From Stieleria neptunia (GTDB lineage: Bacteria; Planctomycetota; Planctomycetia; Pirellulales; Pirellulaceae): a DNA stretch of 64,000 nt. Each line of letters starts with the position of its first letter. Position 1 is the first letter of the stretch. The position numbers and the translations under genes were made by a program. The notes below the pieces were generated by a model, which saw only the letters and a list, made by a program, of their open reading frames with translations, had not been told where the DNA came from and did not search any database. The stretch lies in NCBI RefSeq assembly GCF_007754155.1, contig NZ_CP037423.1, positions 2,356,001 to 2,420,000 on the forward strand. The letters are read 5' to 3'. This document shows, piece after piece, positions 1-9,520 of the stretch.

Positions 1-2881
1 CCACACTGACCGTGCCCCCGCTGGCCGGTTGGGTGACCGAGACGATCGACAACGCTGTGGTGCCGGTGGTGGTGTCGTTGGCCAGCACATCGATCGGCGT
101 CGCCCCGGAATCTTCGGCGACGGTGATCGCGTCATCGAGCACCGTGAACTCCAGACCGACGGTCAAGTTGACGTTGCCAAAGAACACCGATTCGGCCGGG
201 ACTTGGTCATCTTCGCCGTACACCAAGACCTCGCTACTGGTCTCGTCGGCTTCCTCGCTGCGGATGTTGACGCTTCCCGAGGCGATGGCTTCCATCTGCA
301 CGCGGGCGATCACGGATTCGGCTTCACCGGTCGCGACCGCGGCGGTCGATGCGGCACCGAGTTCGTCAATCAGTCCGGTCGAAATCGTTCCCTTGGGTGA
401 CAGCGTGAAGTTGCCGACGTATTCGATCGTCGTCCCGCCTTTGACGCGAATCACCGAGGAGTCGAACAGGATGTCCGTGTAAATCGCAAACACCCCGTCG
501 CGGTCAAAGCTGTTGCGGGCGTCGACCCCGACCAGTTCCAAGATGAATTCGTCGCCGACGTTGACGTTGTTGATCACGTTTCCGTCGGTGTCCTTGAGCA
601 CCAATTTGACTTCGGCTTTGGGTGCCTCGGCGACCGTGACGGTAAAGTTTTCGTTACGCGTGTTGCCGGCCAAGTCGGTGATGGCCAGCGAGAACTGCGT
701 GTCACCGACATCGCCGGTCTCGGGCGTCCACTGGATCACACCGGATCCGGCGTTGATCGTCGCGCCGACGGGAAACTGCGTCAACGCGTACGTGATCGAT
801 CCTTCTTCGCTGTTGATCAAATCGGTCTCGTACAGTCGTCCGACGTTGGCGCGGGTGTTGGCGCTGCTGATCACCGAGGTCGGCACGGTGGTGTCGTAGG
901 TGACGCTGACCGGAGAGGTTTGTTCGCTGGTCTGGCCGTTGAAGACTTGGCGAGCGGTCACGTTGTAGGTGCCCTCGCCGAGGGCCGCGATGTTATTGGT
1001 CGTGACGGTGACACTCGTCCCGCTGGCGACGGCTTCGCCCAAGACCGCGGACGTTTGCAGATTGATCAATTGGACCGTCGCGCCGCTGGTGACGCCATCG
1101 ACCACAAACGCCAGCGAGCCCGAATTGGTGATGTTGTCGCTGTCGCTGCTGCCGGTGTCGCTGCTGGCACTCAAGTCAATTGACGTGGGGGCGGCGAGCA
1201 CCTGTTCGCCTTCGAAGTTAAACGTCAGGACTTGGTTGTCGCTGTCACTGGAACTGTTGCCGGTGACTCCGGGGCCGGGTTGGACGGTGACTTGCACGTC
1301 GACCGTTCCGGTGAAGCCGGATGCCGGTGTGACCGTCAGCAATCCGTTCTGATCGATCGCAGCGGTCGCGTTCGATCCGCCCGAAACGACGGTCGCCGAA
1401 TAGCTGACCGCGTCGCCTTCGATGTCGGTGCTGGACATCTGCAACGTCGCCGGCGTGTCACGCGCGAATTCGTCGGGCACCGTCACCGCATTCAAATAAG
1501 GCTGGCTGTTCTGTGTGTCGTTGTTGACGTCGACCTGGAACGTTTCACTGTGCGTATTGCCGTCACCGTCGGTCACGGTCACGGTCACGTTGGTCGATCC
1601 GACGCCACTGCCGGTCGGCTTCAACATGATCAACGAATTTTCCGTGTCGGTGAACACCTCGATCGTATTGATCGCGATGTCCGTCGTCGGCCGGTCGGAT
1701 CCGTTGACGGCATGTTCACTGATCGCGTCACGGACATCCTCGCCTTCGATCAATTGGCCGAACACGCTGTGGTTGTAATCCAAAAACCGCGTGGGCACTT
1801 CGGTGACGAAGAATTGGGAGTTGTTGGTGTCGTCGCTGGATTTGGCAAAGGACAGCACGCCCGAACGGTTGTGTTGCAGTTCGGGATGAAAGTCATCGTC
1901 GAAATTGCCCAGCGTCGAACCGCTGGTTCCGGTTCCCGTCGGGTCGCCGGCTTGGATCACGAAATCATCGATCACGCGGTGAAAGATGATGTCGTCATAG
2001 AAACCGAGTTCGGCTAACTCGATGACACGTCCCGCGGCGGTCGGGGCGCGTTGTTCGAACAACTGGAACACCATGTCGCCGTAAGTCGCCATGTCGATCC
2101 GGATCGAGCGGTTGCCGCTGACCACGCTGGCTTCGAGCAGATTGGAATCGGCGACCGAAACGGTCACGGTCAACGGTCCGCCGTCGGGGTCGTAGGCGTC
2201 CACGGGCACGTGCAGCGGCGAACCGATCAAGGCGGTCTGGTCACCGATCTCGACGAAGCTCGGATTCTCGCCTTGGGGAATCGGCACGCCGGAGCGATCG
2301 CTCAGTTGTTGCAGCGTCAGTACGCCCGTCTCGCGCGTCCCATCGGGAAACACCCACGTCGGATAGGCCGTGATGTTGTTGTCGATGCCGAGCTGGCTGA
2401 TCGATCGATCGGGGTTGGTCACCTCCACAAAGGGCAGGTATTTCTTCCCGTCTTGGAACAGTTCCTTTTGTTCGGTACATGCCGGGCACCAGCCGGCGCC
2501 ATAGAACGTCACCTGGCCTTGTCCGGAGATCGGATTGCCGTTTGCATCTCGACCGACCGCCGCCAGGTCTTTGGCAAACTGGACCAGATCCGGCGCCGAT
2601 TCGCCCTCGGCGTCGCTCACCGTTGTCAGCGTCGATTCGGAGGTCGCGGACGCAACGGTCGCGACTTCGGCCCCCGCGTCGATCGGGCCCATCGATTCGG
2701 TGGACACGATCGAAACGTCAGCGGCGAGCAATTGGCGAGCCTCCAGACTTTCCAGTTTCAGCCGCTCCCCACGATGGATCCGGGGGGTGATCGCGGAGGA
2801 CTTTTGGGAATTCAGGCTCAATTGACCCAGCAGACGGCTCAGGCGACTTCGACGGGCTCGTTTTTCGCGACCTTGGAACAT
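1..2881 (-). CDS. Giant secreted surface protein: LEPR-XLL N-terminus, thioredoxin-like and cyclophilin domains, Ig/cadherin-like repeats (3' end off window)
   Basis: The reverse frame is open from an ATG at 2881 to the left edge (960 codons seen), so the C-terminus is missing. A basic N-terminus (about residues 1-40) leads into LKLESLEARQLLAA, the planctomycete LEPR-XLL motif that marks very large exported proteins. Next comes a thioredoxin-like stretch with WCPAC (about residue 130). A cyclophilin-type peptidyl-prolyl isomerase domain follows at about residues 260-385 (IIFHRVIDDFVIQAGDP, NNSQFFVT, VFGQLIEG). The rest is repeated beta-sandwich, cadherin/Ig-like segments (VTVTDGDGN, VTPASGFTG, VIQWTPETGD). 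The family is normally cell-surface or extracellular. Combining a redox-type CxxC fold with a PPIase suggests a role in folding or anchoring outer proteins; that is inference. The upstream 2882-3292 gap probably holds its promoter. Confidence 0.85.
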   Translation of the reverse strand, partial: MFQGREKRARRSRLSRLLGQLSLNSQKSSAITPRIHRGERLKLESLEARQLLAADVSIVSTESMGPIDAGAEVATVASATSESTLTTVSDAEGESAPDLVQFAKDLAAVGRDANGNPISGQGQVTFYGAGWCPACTEQKELFQDGKKYLPFVEVTNPDRSISQLGIDNNITAYPTWVFPDGTRETGVLTLQQLSDRSGVPIPQGENPSFVEIGDQTALIGSPLHVPVDAYDPDGGPLTVTVSVADSNLLEASVVSGNRSIRIDMATYGDMVFQLFEQRAPTAAGRVIELAELGFYDDIIFHRVIDDFVIQAGDPTGTGTSGSTLGNFDDDFHPELQHNRSGVLSFAKSSDDTNNSQFFVTEVPTRFLDYNHSVFGQLIEGEDVRDAISEHAVNGSDRPTTDIAINTIEVFTDTENSLIMLKPTGSGVGSTNVTVTVTDGDGNTHSETFQVDVNNDTQNSQPYLNAVTVPDEFARDTPATLQMSSTDIEGDAVSYSATVVSGGSNATAAIDQNGLLTVTPASGFTGTVDVQVTVQPGPGVTGNSSSDSDNQVLTFNFEGEQVLAAPTSIDLSASSDTGSSDSDNITNSGSLAFVVDGVTSGATVQLINLQTSAVLGEAVASGTSVTVTTNNIAALGEGTYNVTARQVFNGQTSEQTSPVSVTYDTTVPTSVISSANTRANVGRLYETDLINSEEGSITYALTQFPVGATINAGSGVIQWTPETGDVGDTQFSLAITDLAGNTRNENFTVTVAEAPKAEVKLVLKDTDGNVINNVNVGDEFILELVGVDARNSFDRDGVFAIYTDILFDSSVIRVKGGTTIEYVGNFTLSPKGTISTGLIDELGAASTAAVATGEAESVIARVQMEAIASGSVNIRSEEADETSSEVLVYGEDDQVPAESVFFGNVNLTVGLEFTVLDDAITVAEDSGATPIDVLANDTTTGTTALSIVSVTQPASGGTVSV

Positions 2882-3292
2882 CTATTTAACCAGCTTCAGT
2901 GAACGGCTTTGGGGCGACGACGGGAGAAATGCTTGCGAACACCCAGGACAATCACGGATCTTGAGATTTCAACTGCTCAGAACCGTCTCTTGGGCCATTC
3001 GGCACAGAGGGCGGGGCGGACTGAGAAAATCCCGCACAACCGCTACCTTTTCACACCCCGGTCTAGGACGTTTCGGAACCCGCGATGGTTCCAGCAAAAA
3101 TGCCTGGCGGGCAGCGGGAACCCCCACATCGGTGTGTTCGCCGGCACGCTGCGGGGAACGGCCACCGCCCGGAACCCTGGTTGGGGCCGGCGTCGAGGAT
3201 CCATTCTGAACATCCATCCGACCGGGAATGCTCTCTCTAAGGGCGGATTGAGTCGCTCCGGCGCACGCCAAATCCGCAGGAAACTGTATTTT
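2882..3292. other. Intergenic gap between the giant surface-protein gene and yidD
   Basis: About 410 bases with no frame that looks coding: the open frames here have low-complexity, arginine/proline-rich translations typical of GC-rich noncoding DNA. It must contain the promoter of the minus-strand giant gene starting at 2881, but no clear -35/-10 pair or RNA structure was recognised. Confidence 0.4.
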
Positions 3293-3493
3293 TTATTGCG
3301 GCGGTGGGTCGTGGCCACCGGGATGCCAGGGATGACACTTCAAAATTCGCACGATCGTCCAGAAGACACCGGCGATCGGACCGCGATTGCGGATCGCTTC
3401 GACCGCATACTGGCTGCAGGTCGGCGTGAACCGGCAGCGGGGTGGGAATAGGGGGCTGATCCGAGTCTGATAGACCCGAATCAGCCAGATCAT
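3293..3493 (-). CDS. yidD: Membrane protein insertion efficiency factor YidD
   Basis: A 66-residue protein with the full YidD signature: an N-terminal amphipathic helix ([16 protein letters not shown]), then [19 protein letters not shown], a central [19 protein letters not shown] and a short polar tail. YidD assists YidC-dependent insertion of inner-membrane proteins at the cytoplasmic face. Length matches the family (about 70-80). In many bacteria yidD sits in the rpmH-rnpA-yidC cluster; no such neighbours are visible here, which fits the dispersed gene order of Planctomycetes. The start is the ATG at 3493. Confidence 0.95.
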   Translation of the reverse strand: MIWLIRVYQTRISPLFPPRCRFTPTCSQYAVEAIRNRGPIAGVFWTIVRILKCHPWHPGGHDPPPQ

Positions 3494-3608
3494 CGATTTC
3501 GAGAAGATTCCCAGCGGATCACCTCGTCAAACGGAGGTCGACGGGAAGCGGGTGACGGACGGTCCAGCCGAGGCCGATCGTCTCGGCTCTCCAGGTACGA
3601 TTCTCCAC

Positions 3609-3719
3609 GTACGATGGCCCTTCCGGGCCGTCGTTGGGAGCGCTTTCCTCCGGGGACGATGGCCCTTCCGGGCCGTCGTCGGCAGCACTTTCCGCGACGA
3701 CCTGGAAAGCACGTCGTCC
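3609..3719. repeat. Dispersed palindromic repeat (family E), double copy
   Basis: Two direct copies of GATGGCCCTTCCGGGCCGTC, itself a near-perfect hairpin, followed by CGACGACCTGGAAAG and ACGTCGT. The outer ends (GTACGA ... ACGTCGT) face each other. The same unit recurs at 15829-15894 and 42038-42103. It fills most of the roughly 300-base gap (3494-3800) between the iron-sulfur carrier gene and yidD; nothing coding is seen in that gap. Confidence 0.75.
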
Positions 3720-3800
3720 ACCAATCCGCTGAGCGGATCAGACTTAAACGACGAGAGCGTTGGTTCTGAACGCGTCTCGCGTCTATTCCTTCAGTTGGCA

Positions 3801-4133
3801 CTAGGCCTGGAACGAGCTTCCGCAGCCGCAGGTTTTGACGGCATTGGGGTTTTCGAAGGTAAACCCTTGTTTTTCCAGACTTTCGTACCAATCGACGGTG
3901 GTTCCGTCGAGGTACAGGGCGCTTTTCTTGTCGACGACCAGTTCAACTCCGTGGCACTCGTACTTCGAGTCCGCTTTTTCATCGTAGCTGTCGTCGAAAT
4001 TCAGCGTGTAGTTGAATCCGCTGCACCCGCCACCGGCGACACCGATCCGCAGGACCATTTCTTCGCCAAAATTGTGTTCGGTACGGAATCGTTGGACCTC
4101 TTGGGCCGCTCTTTCACTCAATTTGACTGCCAT
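3801..4133 (-). CDS. A-type iron-sulfur cluster carrier (HesB/IscA/ErpA family)
   Basis: A 110-residue protein starting [14 protein letters not shown] at the ATG at 4133, with AGGTGA a few bases upstream. An upstream in-frame extension exists but does not resemble the family. The three conserved cysteines are present: one in [12 protein letters not shown] and two in the C-terminal CGCGSSF. A-type carriers receive [Fe-S] clusters from the scaffold and pass them to apo-proteins in the cytoplasm. It is transcribed towards yidD and is divergent from the rhomboid gene, so the 297-base interval 4134-4430 probably holds both promoters. Whether it is IscA, ErpA or SufA cannot be told from sequence alone. 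Confidence 0.9.
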   Translation of the reverse strand: MAVKLSERAAQEVQRFRTEHNFGEEMVLRIGVAGGGCSGFNYTLNFDDSYDEKADSKYECHGVELVVDKKSALYLDGTTVDWYESLEKQGFTFENPNAVKTCGCGSSFQA

Positions 4134-4430
4134 CGGGGCGTCACCTGGTTTTTTGGAGGACAAATAAACTTGTTCGTTCCAACGCGACCGCATTTGCCGC
4201 CGCATTGCCATTGTATTTAGTCGGACACCGGATGGAATGTAAGACGAACGCTGGGAAACGGCCGTCGATCGGTGACTATTTTTTGGACCGCATGGCGGCA
4301 AAACTGACTAACCGTCATAGTATCGGGTAGTCCGCCGCCGGCGGCAAGTCTTTGCGCGCCGCCCCAGCCCGCTCCGAGCGCATTGCATCCCCATCTACGG
4401 CCGTTATTTCCACCTATTTGTAACAATTGC

Positions 4431-5483
4431 ATGCGCCGAATCGGCACTTTGACGGATCCCGACCAAGCGAGACGTTTTGCGGACTTTCTGTTCACGCTCT
4501 CGATCGAATGCAACGTCGACATCGAAGACGCCCCCGCGGCGGACAAGCCGACCGGCGGTGCGGGGGAGACTGCGGCCGGCGGAAAACAGTGCCATTTGTG
4601 GATTCGCGATGAATCCCACGTCGAGCGTGCGAAGCAGGAATTGGACGCCTTTTTGCGGTCGCCGACGGATGAAAAGTACCGTGTCGGTGACGAGGCCGAG
4701 CGGATTCGCAAACAGCGGCAAAGCGAAGAAAAGCGGAAAAAACGCTTGCAGCAAAAGGTCAATCCGAAAGCGCCCGCCGCCGGCACCGGCCCCTTGATGG
4801 GCGTGCCGACGCGGCAGCAGACGATTCCGGTGGTCATCGCGATGGTGATCCTTTCGGTGATCGCCAGTTTCTCCACCGGATTCGGTAATCCCAAAACGTC
4901 TCCAGTTCCCGGCGAACTTTCGACCGAAGAAACCATCTTTTATGGTCTGTCCTTCGTCGATTGGCGCGACTACGTGATCGGAAAAGACCCGTTGGCGTCG
5001 ATCAAGCAGGGCGAGGTTTGGCGGCTCGTCACGCCGCTGTTCTTGCACGGCGACACGTATCATTTGGCGTTCAACATGTTGGGGATCTTCTTTCTCGGTT
5101 CGGCGATCGAGCGGCTCGAGGGGTCGTGGTTCATGGCGTTGCTGTTGTTGGCCAGCGGCATCTTTGGCGGCTTGGTGCAAATCTGGTTGCCACCGGTCGA
5201 CGCGCTGCCGCCGATGCTGGCGGGGTTGGCCGGGTCGCCGTTTTCGATCGGGGCCTCCGGGGCCGTCTATGGACTGTTCGGTTACCTGTGGATTCGGCCG
5301 GCCCTGACGCCGTCCTATCCGGTTCGCATGATGCCGTCCAACGTCGCGATCATGCTCGGCTGGCTGGTGTTTTGCATTTTCTTTGTCGAGCGGATCGCCA
5401 ACGGGGCGCACATCGGCGGGTTGGTCGCCGGGGTCGTCATCGCCGTGGTCGTCTCGCGGATGCCCTCGGACCGGTTCGCGTAA
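4431..5483 (+). CDS. Rhomboid family intramembrane serine protease
   Basis: A 350-residue protein; the ATG at 4431 begins MRRIGTLTDPDQARRFADFL, the cytosolic rhomboid N-terminal domain. A charged Lys/Arg/Glu linker (RIRKQRQSEEKRKKR) leads into six or so membrane helices. The catalytic serine lies in SIGASGAVYGLFGY and the catalytic histidine in IANGAHIGGLVAG, the Ser-His dyad of the family. HGDTYHLAFNMLGIFFLG matches the conserved helix 2 region, with HLAFN where the family has HxxxN. It cleaves transmembrane substrates within the lipid bilayer; its substrate is unknown. The MATE gene begins 6 bases after its stop, so the two are probably co-transcribed. Confidence 0.93.
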   Translation: MRRIGTLTDPDQARRFADFLFTLSIECNVDIEDAPAADKPTGGAGETAAGGKQCHLWIRDESHVERAKQELDAFLRSPTDEKYRVGDEAERIRKQRQSEEKRKKRLQQKVNPKAPAAGTGPLMGVPTRQQTIPVVIAMVILSVIASFSTGFGNPKTSPVPGELSTEETIFYGLSFVDWRDYVIGKDPLASIKQGEVWRLVTPLFLHGDTYHLAFNMLGIFFLGSAIERLEGSWFMALLLLASGIFGGLVQIWLPPVDALPPMLAGLAGSPFSIGASGAVYGLFGYLWIRPALTPSYPVRMMPSNVAIMLGWLVFCIFFVERIANGAHIGGLVAGVVIAVVVSRMPSDRFA

Positions 5484-5489
5484 CTGCCG

Positions 5490-6908
5490 ATGTCGGAAAT
5501 CTCTGGCGGGCGTCATGACCTGTCACAGCCACCGGAGACCGCTCCAGCCCTGCCAGTCCCGACCAATCTGGCAGAAGCGGCCGCCGAAGTGCTGCGCGTG
5601 GCGATCCCGTTGATGGTCAGTGCCGGCATGATGTCGATCGTGTTGTTCGTCGATCGGACGCTGTTGATGTTTTATGACGGCATGTCGATGAGTGCGTCGA
5701 TGGCCGGCGGCAATCTGTTCTGGGTGGTGGTCTGTGTGCCGATCGGAGCCGCCGCGATGACCGGCGCGGTGATCGGCCAGCTGATCGGCAACGGGGAACC
5801 CGACAAGGTCGGGCGTCTCCTCTGGCAATCGATTTGGTTGGCCCTGATGACGGTTCCGTTCTTCATCGCCGCCTTCCTGGCCGCCGAATCGCTGTTCCGT
5901 TTGACGGGGCAACCGGAGGAATTGATTGCCGCCGAAACGACCTACATGCGTTGGTTGATGCTGGGCGGGTTGGGGCTGGTCGTCGAGTCGGCGCTGAGCG
6001 GTTTCTTCAGCGGCACCGAGCGGACGTCGGTGATCATGTGGGTCTCGGTCGCCAGCGGGCTGCTCAATGTGGCCTTGGATGTGGTGTTGATTTTTGGCTG
6101 GGCGGGGTTTCCGGCTTGGGGCATCGCGGGGGCGGCCGTCGGCAGCGTGATCGCGTTCTGGTTCAAAGTCGTTTGCTACGCCTGGCTGCTCAGCCGGCCG
6201 GCCTTGGAGCGTCGTTATGGGATGCGTCGCGGGTTGGTGATTGATTTTCCGATGTTGCGCAATTTCCTGTTCTACAGTCTGCCCAGCGGGTTGATGTACC
6301 TGACCGAAGCCGGCGCGTTCACAATCATCATTTTGAAAATCGGCCAGCTCGGCGACGTGCCACTTCGCGCGACGACGATGGCGATCAATTTCAATATGAT
6401 CGCATTCATCCCGCTGGTCGGCATCGCGATCGCCGCGTCGGTGCTGGTCGGGCGGCATCTGCTTCAAAACGGTCCCGCCTTTGCCGTCCGCACGTCACTG
6501 GCGTCGCTGCTGATCGCGCTGGTCTATTCGGCGTTTTGGGCGGTCGCGTATCTGGTGGTCGGCGACTGGATGCTGTCACTGTACGCTTTGGGGACGCCGG
6601 ACGACAATTCCCGCCAGGCGATCGTGCTGGCCGGCGGATTGCTGGGGTTTGTCGCCTCGTATGTCCTGGTCGACGCGGTTCAATTGATTTTCAGTGCGGC
6701 GCTCAAGGGTGCCGGAGACACTTGGTTTGTGCTCGCCGCCGGTGCGGCGACGAGCGCGGTTTCGATCGCCGCCGGAGTCGCGTTTGATCCCGGCCAGTCA
6801 TCGCTGACGTGGTGGTGGTGGGTGATCACGATTTGGATTTGGGCGTTGGCAATCACCATGACCACACGATTCCTAGGAGGCCGCTGGAAATCCATGCGGA
6901 TGGTTTGA
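5490..6908 (+). CDS. MATE family multidrug/polyspecific exporter
   Basis: A 472-residue polytopic membrane protein with about 12 hydrophobic segments in two homologous halves. VLRVAIPLMVSAGMMSIVLFVDR opens the first half, and the second MATE repeat begins around FLFYSLPSGLMYLTEAG. Length is normal. MATE proteins export cationic drugs, metabolites or lipids using Na+ or H+ gradients; substrate is not predictable here. It follows the rhomboid gene by 6 bases and its TGA overlaps the ATG of the ComB-like gene by one base (TGATG), pointing to a translationally coupled rhomboid-MATE-ComB transcript. Confidence 0.92.
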   Translation: MSEISGGRHDLSQPPETAPALPVPTNLAEAAAEVLRVAIPLMVSAGMMSIVLFVDRTLLMFYDGMSMSASMAGGNLFWVVVCVPIGAAAMTGAVIGQLIGNGEPDKVGRLLWQSIWLALMTVPFFIAAFLAAESLFRLTGQPEELIAAETTYMRWLMLGGLGLVVESALSGFFSGTERTSVIMWVSVASGLLNVALDVVLIFGWAGFPAWGIAGAAVGSVIAFWFKVVCYAWLLSRPALERRYGMRRGLVIDFPMLRNFLFYSLPSGLMYLTEAGAFTIIILKIGQLGDVPLRATTMAINFNMIAFIPLVGIAIAASVLVGRHLLQNGPAFAVRTSLASLLIALVYSAFWAVAYLVVGDWMLSLYALGTPDDNSRQAIVLAGGLLGFVASYVLVDAVQLIFSAALKGAGDTWFVLAAGAATSAVSIAAGVAFDPGQSSLTWWWWVITIWIWALAITMTTRFLGGRWKSMRMV

Positions 6909-7672
6909 TGAATCAATCGATCTCTGTCTCGTTGACTCCGTCGGAGCTGTCGCCGGAGTGCGATTTGCACCAGGCGTGTTCGGTCATCATCGATGTCTTG
7001 CGGGCGACTAGCGTGATGGCGACCGCCGGCCAGTCGGGCGTCGGCCGAATGACCACCTGCGAAAACGTTCACGCGGCCGCTCAGCTGGCCGATCAGACGC
7101 CGATTCGTCCGCTGCTGTGCGGCGAACGGCATTGCAAACCGATCGACGGATTTGATCTGGGCAACTCGCCGGCCGAGTACACGCCCGAGCGGGTGGCGGA
7201 CCGCGACCTCGTGTTGACGACCACCAACGGCACCCGCGCGATTCATGCGGCCATGCGGTCGCGTCGTTTGTTGGCCGCTTCGTTCTTGAACCTGAACGCG
7301 ACCGTTGCCGCCGTCCGTTCCGAACCGCACCTGCAAATCGTCTGCGCGGGGACCAACGGTCAGATCAGTTTCGAAGACGTCCTGTTGGCCGGTGCGATCA
7401 TTGACCGATTGGATCCGCCCGCGTTGCAGGATTCCGCGCCGTCCGGTCACCTCGATGACTCGGCGCGGATCGCCTGGAGTGCTTGGCGACAGGCAGATGT
7501 GAACACGAGACCGCTAGGACAATCGCTCGCACAGTCGTTGGGTGGACGCAACTTGATCGAGGCCGGGTACGAGGCGGATCTTCAGCGCTGCGCCCAAGTC
7601 AGCACGATCGACGGGACCATCGAGCGGGTCGATCCGGGCGAAGCCGTGTTTGAGTTCCGCCGCAGGGGATAG
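6908..7672 (+). CDS. 2-phosphosulfolactate phosphatase (ComB) family protein
   Basis: A 254-residue protein starting MNQSISVSLTPSELSP at an ATG overlapping the preceding stop. Conserved ComB features: CSVIIDVLRATSVMATA near the N-terminus, LLCGERHCKPIDGFDLGNSP, VLTTTNGTRAIHAA and IVCAGTNGQISFEDVLLAG. ComB is a Mg2+-dependent acid phosphatase of the archaeal coenzyme M pathway. In bacteria without coenzyme M the family is widespread and its real substrate is usually unknown, so only the fold and phosphatase class are claimed. Overlap with the MATE gene suggests co-expression. Confidence 0.88.
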   Translation: MNQSISVSLTPSELSPECDLHQACSVIIDVLRATSVMATAGQSGVGRMTTCENVHAAAQLADQTPIRPLLCGERHCKPIDGFDLGNSPAEYTPERVADRDLVLTTTNGTRAIHAAMRSRRLLAASFLNLNATVAAVRSEPHLQIVCAGTNGQISFEDVLLAGAIIDRLDPPALQDSAPSGHLDDSARIAWSAWRQADVNTRPLGQSLAQSLGGRNLIEAGYEADLQRCAQVSTIDGTIERVDPGEAVFEFRRRG

Positions 7673-7726
7673 GCTACTCGCTGAAATCCCTCCGGGATAC
7701 TTCCGTCCCCGGCGTGACCGAGCGGA

Positions 7727-8518
7727 CTAGCCTAGCCCTTCGGGCAATTTGCCCGCGGCGACTTCTTCGTCCCACTGGTCCATCAGCGGCCAGGATTCGG
7801 CCAGGGTTCCAAAATCGGCCATCTTCAAATAACCGCTGACGCGATCGATGGTCTTGTTCATGAAGTCCTTGTCGTTGGCAAAGATCGGGCCGTGGCTCGG
7901 TGCCAACCACTTCACGTCGCTGTCGCGGATGCGTCGCAGCGATTGCAGGAACGCCTTGATGTCGCTGCCGTGGTGCGCGTCGATGGCGCCGATGCATCCG
8001 TCGCGATAAATGTTGTCGCCGCTCAGCAGCACGTCGCCGATGCGGAAGGCGAGTTGGCTGTTGGTGTGGCCCGGCGTGTGCCAGACTTCGACCTCCAGGT
8101 TGCCGATTTTGATCACGTCGCCGTCGTTCACCTGGTGTTCGACGTCGACCTTGGGCATGTCCAGTTTCAGGTTTTGGGCTTCGATTTCGGCGAGCGTCCA
8201 CAGCGTGTCGCCTTCGGCCAACGGACGGACGGCGTTGGGATGGGCCGTCACGCTGGTTTTGAGCAGCGACTTGAGTTTGGCCAGCCCCTGGATGTGATCG
8301 ACGTCGGCGTGCGTCGCGATCAGGGTTTTGCAACGGGACAGGGGGAAATCGAGCTTGCGAATGATCTCGACGAAATCGTCGACGGTTTCTTCGTAGCCGA
8401 TGTCAACGAGTGCCCATTCGTCTTCGTCGTAGATCAGATAGACATTGCAACCGAGCACTTCACGGGCTTGAAAGTTTAACTCGAGAATGCCGGGGAACAG
8501 GGGGGTGCGCTGGATCAT
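7727..8518 (-). CDS. MBL-fold metallo-hydrolase
   Basis: A 263-residue cytoplasmic metallo-beta-lactamase-fold protein. The zinc-binding signature THADVDH lies at residues 69-75, the next histidine in HTPGHTNSQLAF, the bridging aspartate in LLSGDNIYRDG and the last histidine in APSHGP. The class hydrolyses thioesters, phosphodiesters or glyoxalase-type substrates; none can be assigned here. It is convergent with the ComB-like gene across a 54-base gap and transcribed in the same direction as the SDR gene, which lies 34 bases upstream. Confidence 0.9.
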   Translation of the reverse strand: MIQRTPLFPGILELNFQAREVLGCNVYLIYDEDEWALVDIGYEETVDDFVEIIRKLDFPLSRCKTLIATHADVDHIQGLAKLKSLLKTSVTAHPNAVRPLAEGDTLWTLAEIEAQNLKLDMPKVDVEHQVNDGDVIKIGNLEVEVWHTPGHTNSQLAFRIGDVLLSGDNIYRDGCIGAIDAHHGSDIKAFLQSLRRIRDSDVKWLAPSHGPIFANDKDFMNKTIDRVSGYLKMADFGTLAESWPLMDQWDEEVAAGKLPEGLG

Positions 8519-8552
8519 GCGTTCGGTGTGGTGATCAGAAGTCGTTGGGGCG

Positions 8553-9473
8553 TCATTCTATGGGGGCCTGTAAGACATCCGCCAGCCCGCAGCGGTAGTC
8601 TGGGAACTCCAACCCCGGTAACAGCTCGCGCCGTAGCTTTCGATTCCATACGCGTTTGTTGCTGTCACTCCGCATCCGGACCGGCGCGTCGGCCGCGGGG
8701 GCCACAAAGCGAGGCGGCGGGGCGCCGCATTGTCGGGCGATTTCGCGATAAAAATCGCCTCGGATGACCGGCGCGTTGTCGCCGACGACATACAACCGCG
8801 ATTGCATCCCGACGGAAACGTTGTGCGGCGGATCGGCCATGGTTTGCCAGGCCGCCAGCACCGCTCGGGCCGCGTCTCGGACGTGTATCAAATTCAAATA
8901 TCCCGATTCGGGCGACGCGATCGGGCGACCGGCGACGACATCGGCGGCGCGGGGCACTCGGCCGGGGCCGTAGATTCCCGCCAACCGCAACACGGTCCAC
9001 GGTGACGCCGGGCGGAGGGCGTGCAGCAAGCCTTCGGCCCGCAGATGGACGCGTCCGCCGAGTCGATTGGGGTGCGTCGGCGAGGTTTCGTCCACCCAGC
9101 GGCCATCGGTTTGGTGATAGACGCCGGTCGTGCTGATGTAACAAAGTCTGACGTCGGTCGGCAAAACACCGAGCAGGTTTCTCAGCCCCCCGACCTGTGA
9201 CTCGTCGCGTCCCAGCCGGCTGTTGCGGTCGTAGCTGACCGCGACCAGCACCCGAGCGGCGGCGGACAATTGCCGCAAAGGGAGATTTCTATAGGTTGCC
9301 TGATCGGTCCAATCGAAACGGATCGGCTGAAATCCGTTGTCGGCCAAGGTTGCGAAGCGGTTCTTGGAGCGCGTCGTCGCGTAAACTTTCGCGCCGGACG
9401 CCCCGGACAGCTGGGCCACGGTTTGCCCTAAGTAGCCTGCACCGACCACTAAAACATCTGTATTGTCGTTCAT
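8553..9473 (-). CDS. NAD(P)-dependent epimerase/reductase of the extended SDR superfamily
   Basis: A 306-residue Rossmann-fold protein with the dinucleotide-binding motif GAGYLGQ at residues 11-17. Other SDR markers are CYISTTGVYHQTDGRWVDE (active-site strand), LRLAGIYGPGR and NLIHVRDAARAV. The usual YxxxK pair is not obvious, which is typical of YeeZ-like atypical SDRs. Probable role: oxidoreduction or epimerisation of a nucleotide sugar or small metabolite; substrate unknown. It is divergent from the trypsin-like protease gene, with only 47 bases between the two start codons. Confidence 0.85.
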   Translation of the reverse strand: MNDNTDVLVVGAGYLGQTVAQLSGASGAKVYATTRSKNRFATLADNGFQPIRFDWTDQATYRNLPLRQLSAAARVLVAVSYDRNSRLGRDESQVGGLRNLLGVLPTDVRLCYISTTGVYHQTDGRWVDETSPTHPNRLGGRVHLRAEGLLHALRPASPWTVLRLAGIYGPGRVPRAADVVAGRPIASPESGYLNLIHVRDAARAVLAAWQTMADPPHNVSVGMQSRLYVVGDNAPVIRGDFYREIARQCGAPPPRFVAPAADAPVRMRSDSNKRVWNRKLRRELLPGLEFPDYRCGLADVLQAPIE

Positions 9474-9520
9474 TCCGGCTTTTTCCGCGACTTTTTCAAA
9501 ATTCTGGGGTTGAGGCTACA

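Noticed and set aside
1232..2017. Plus-strand frames across the giant minus-strand gene
   Set aside because: The reverse frame gives continuous cyclophilin and Ig-like sequence; plus frames are shadows.
2969..3271. Minus-strand 100-codon frame in the gap before the giant gene
   Set aside because: Composition typical of GC-rich noncoding DNA; no recognisable domain and no ribosome-binding site.
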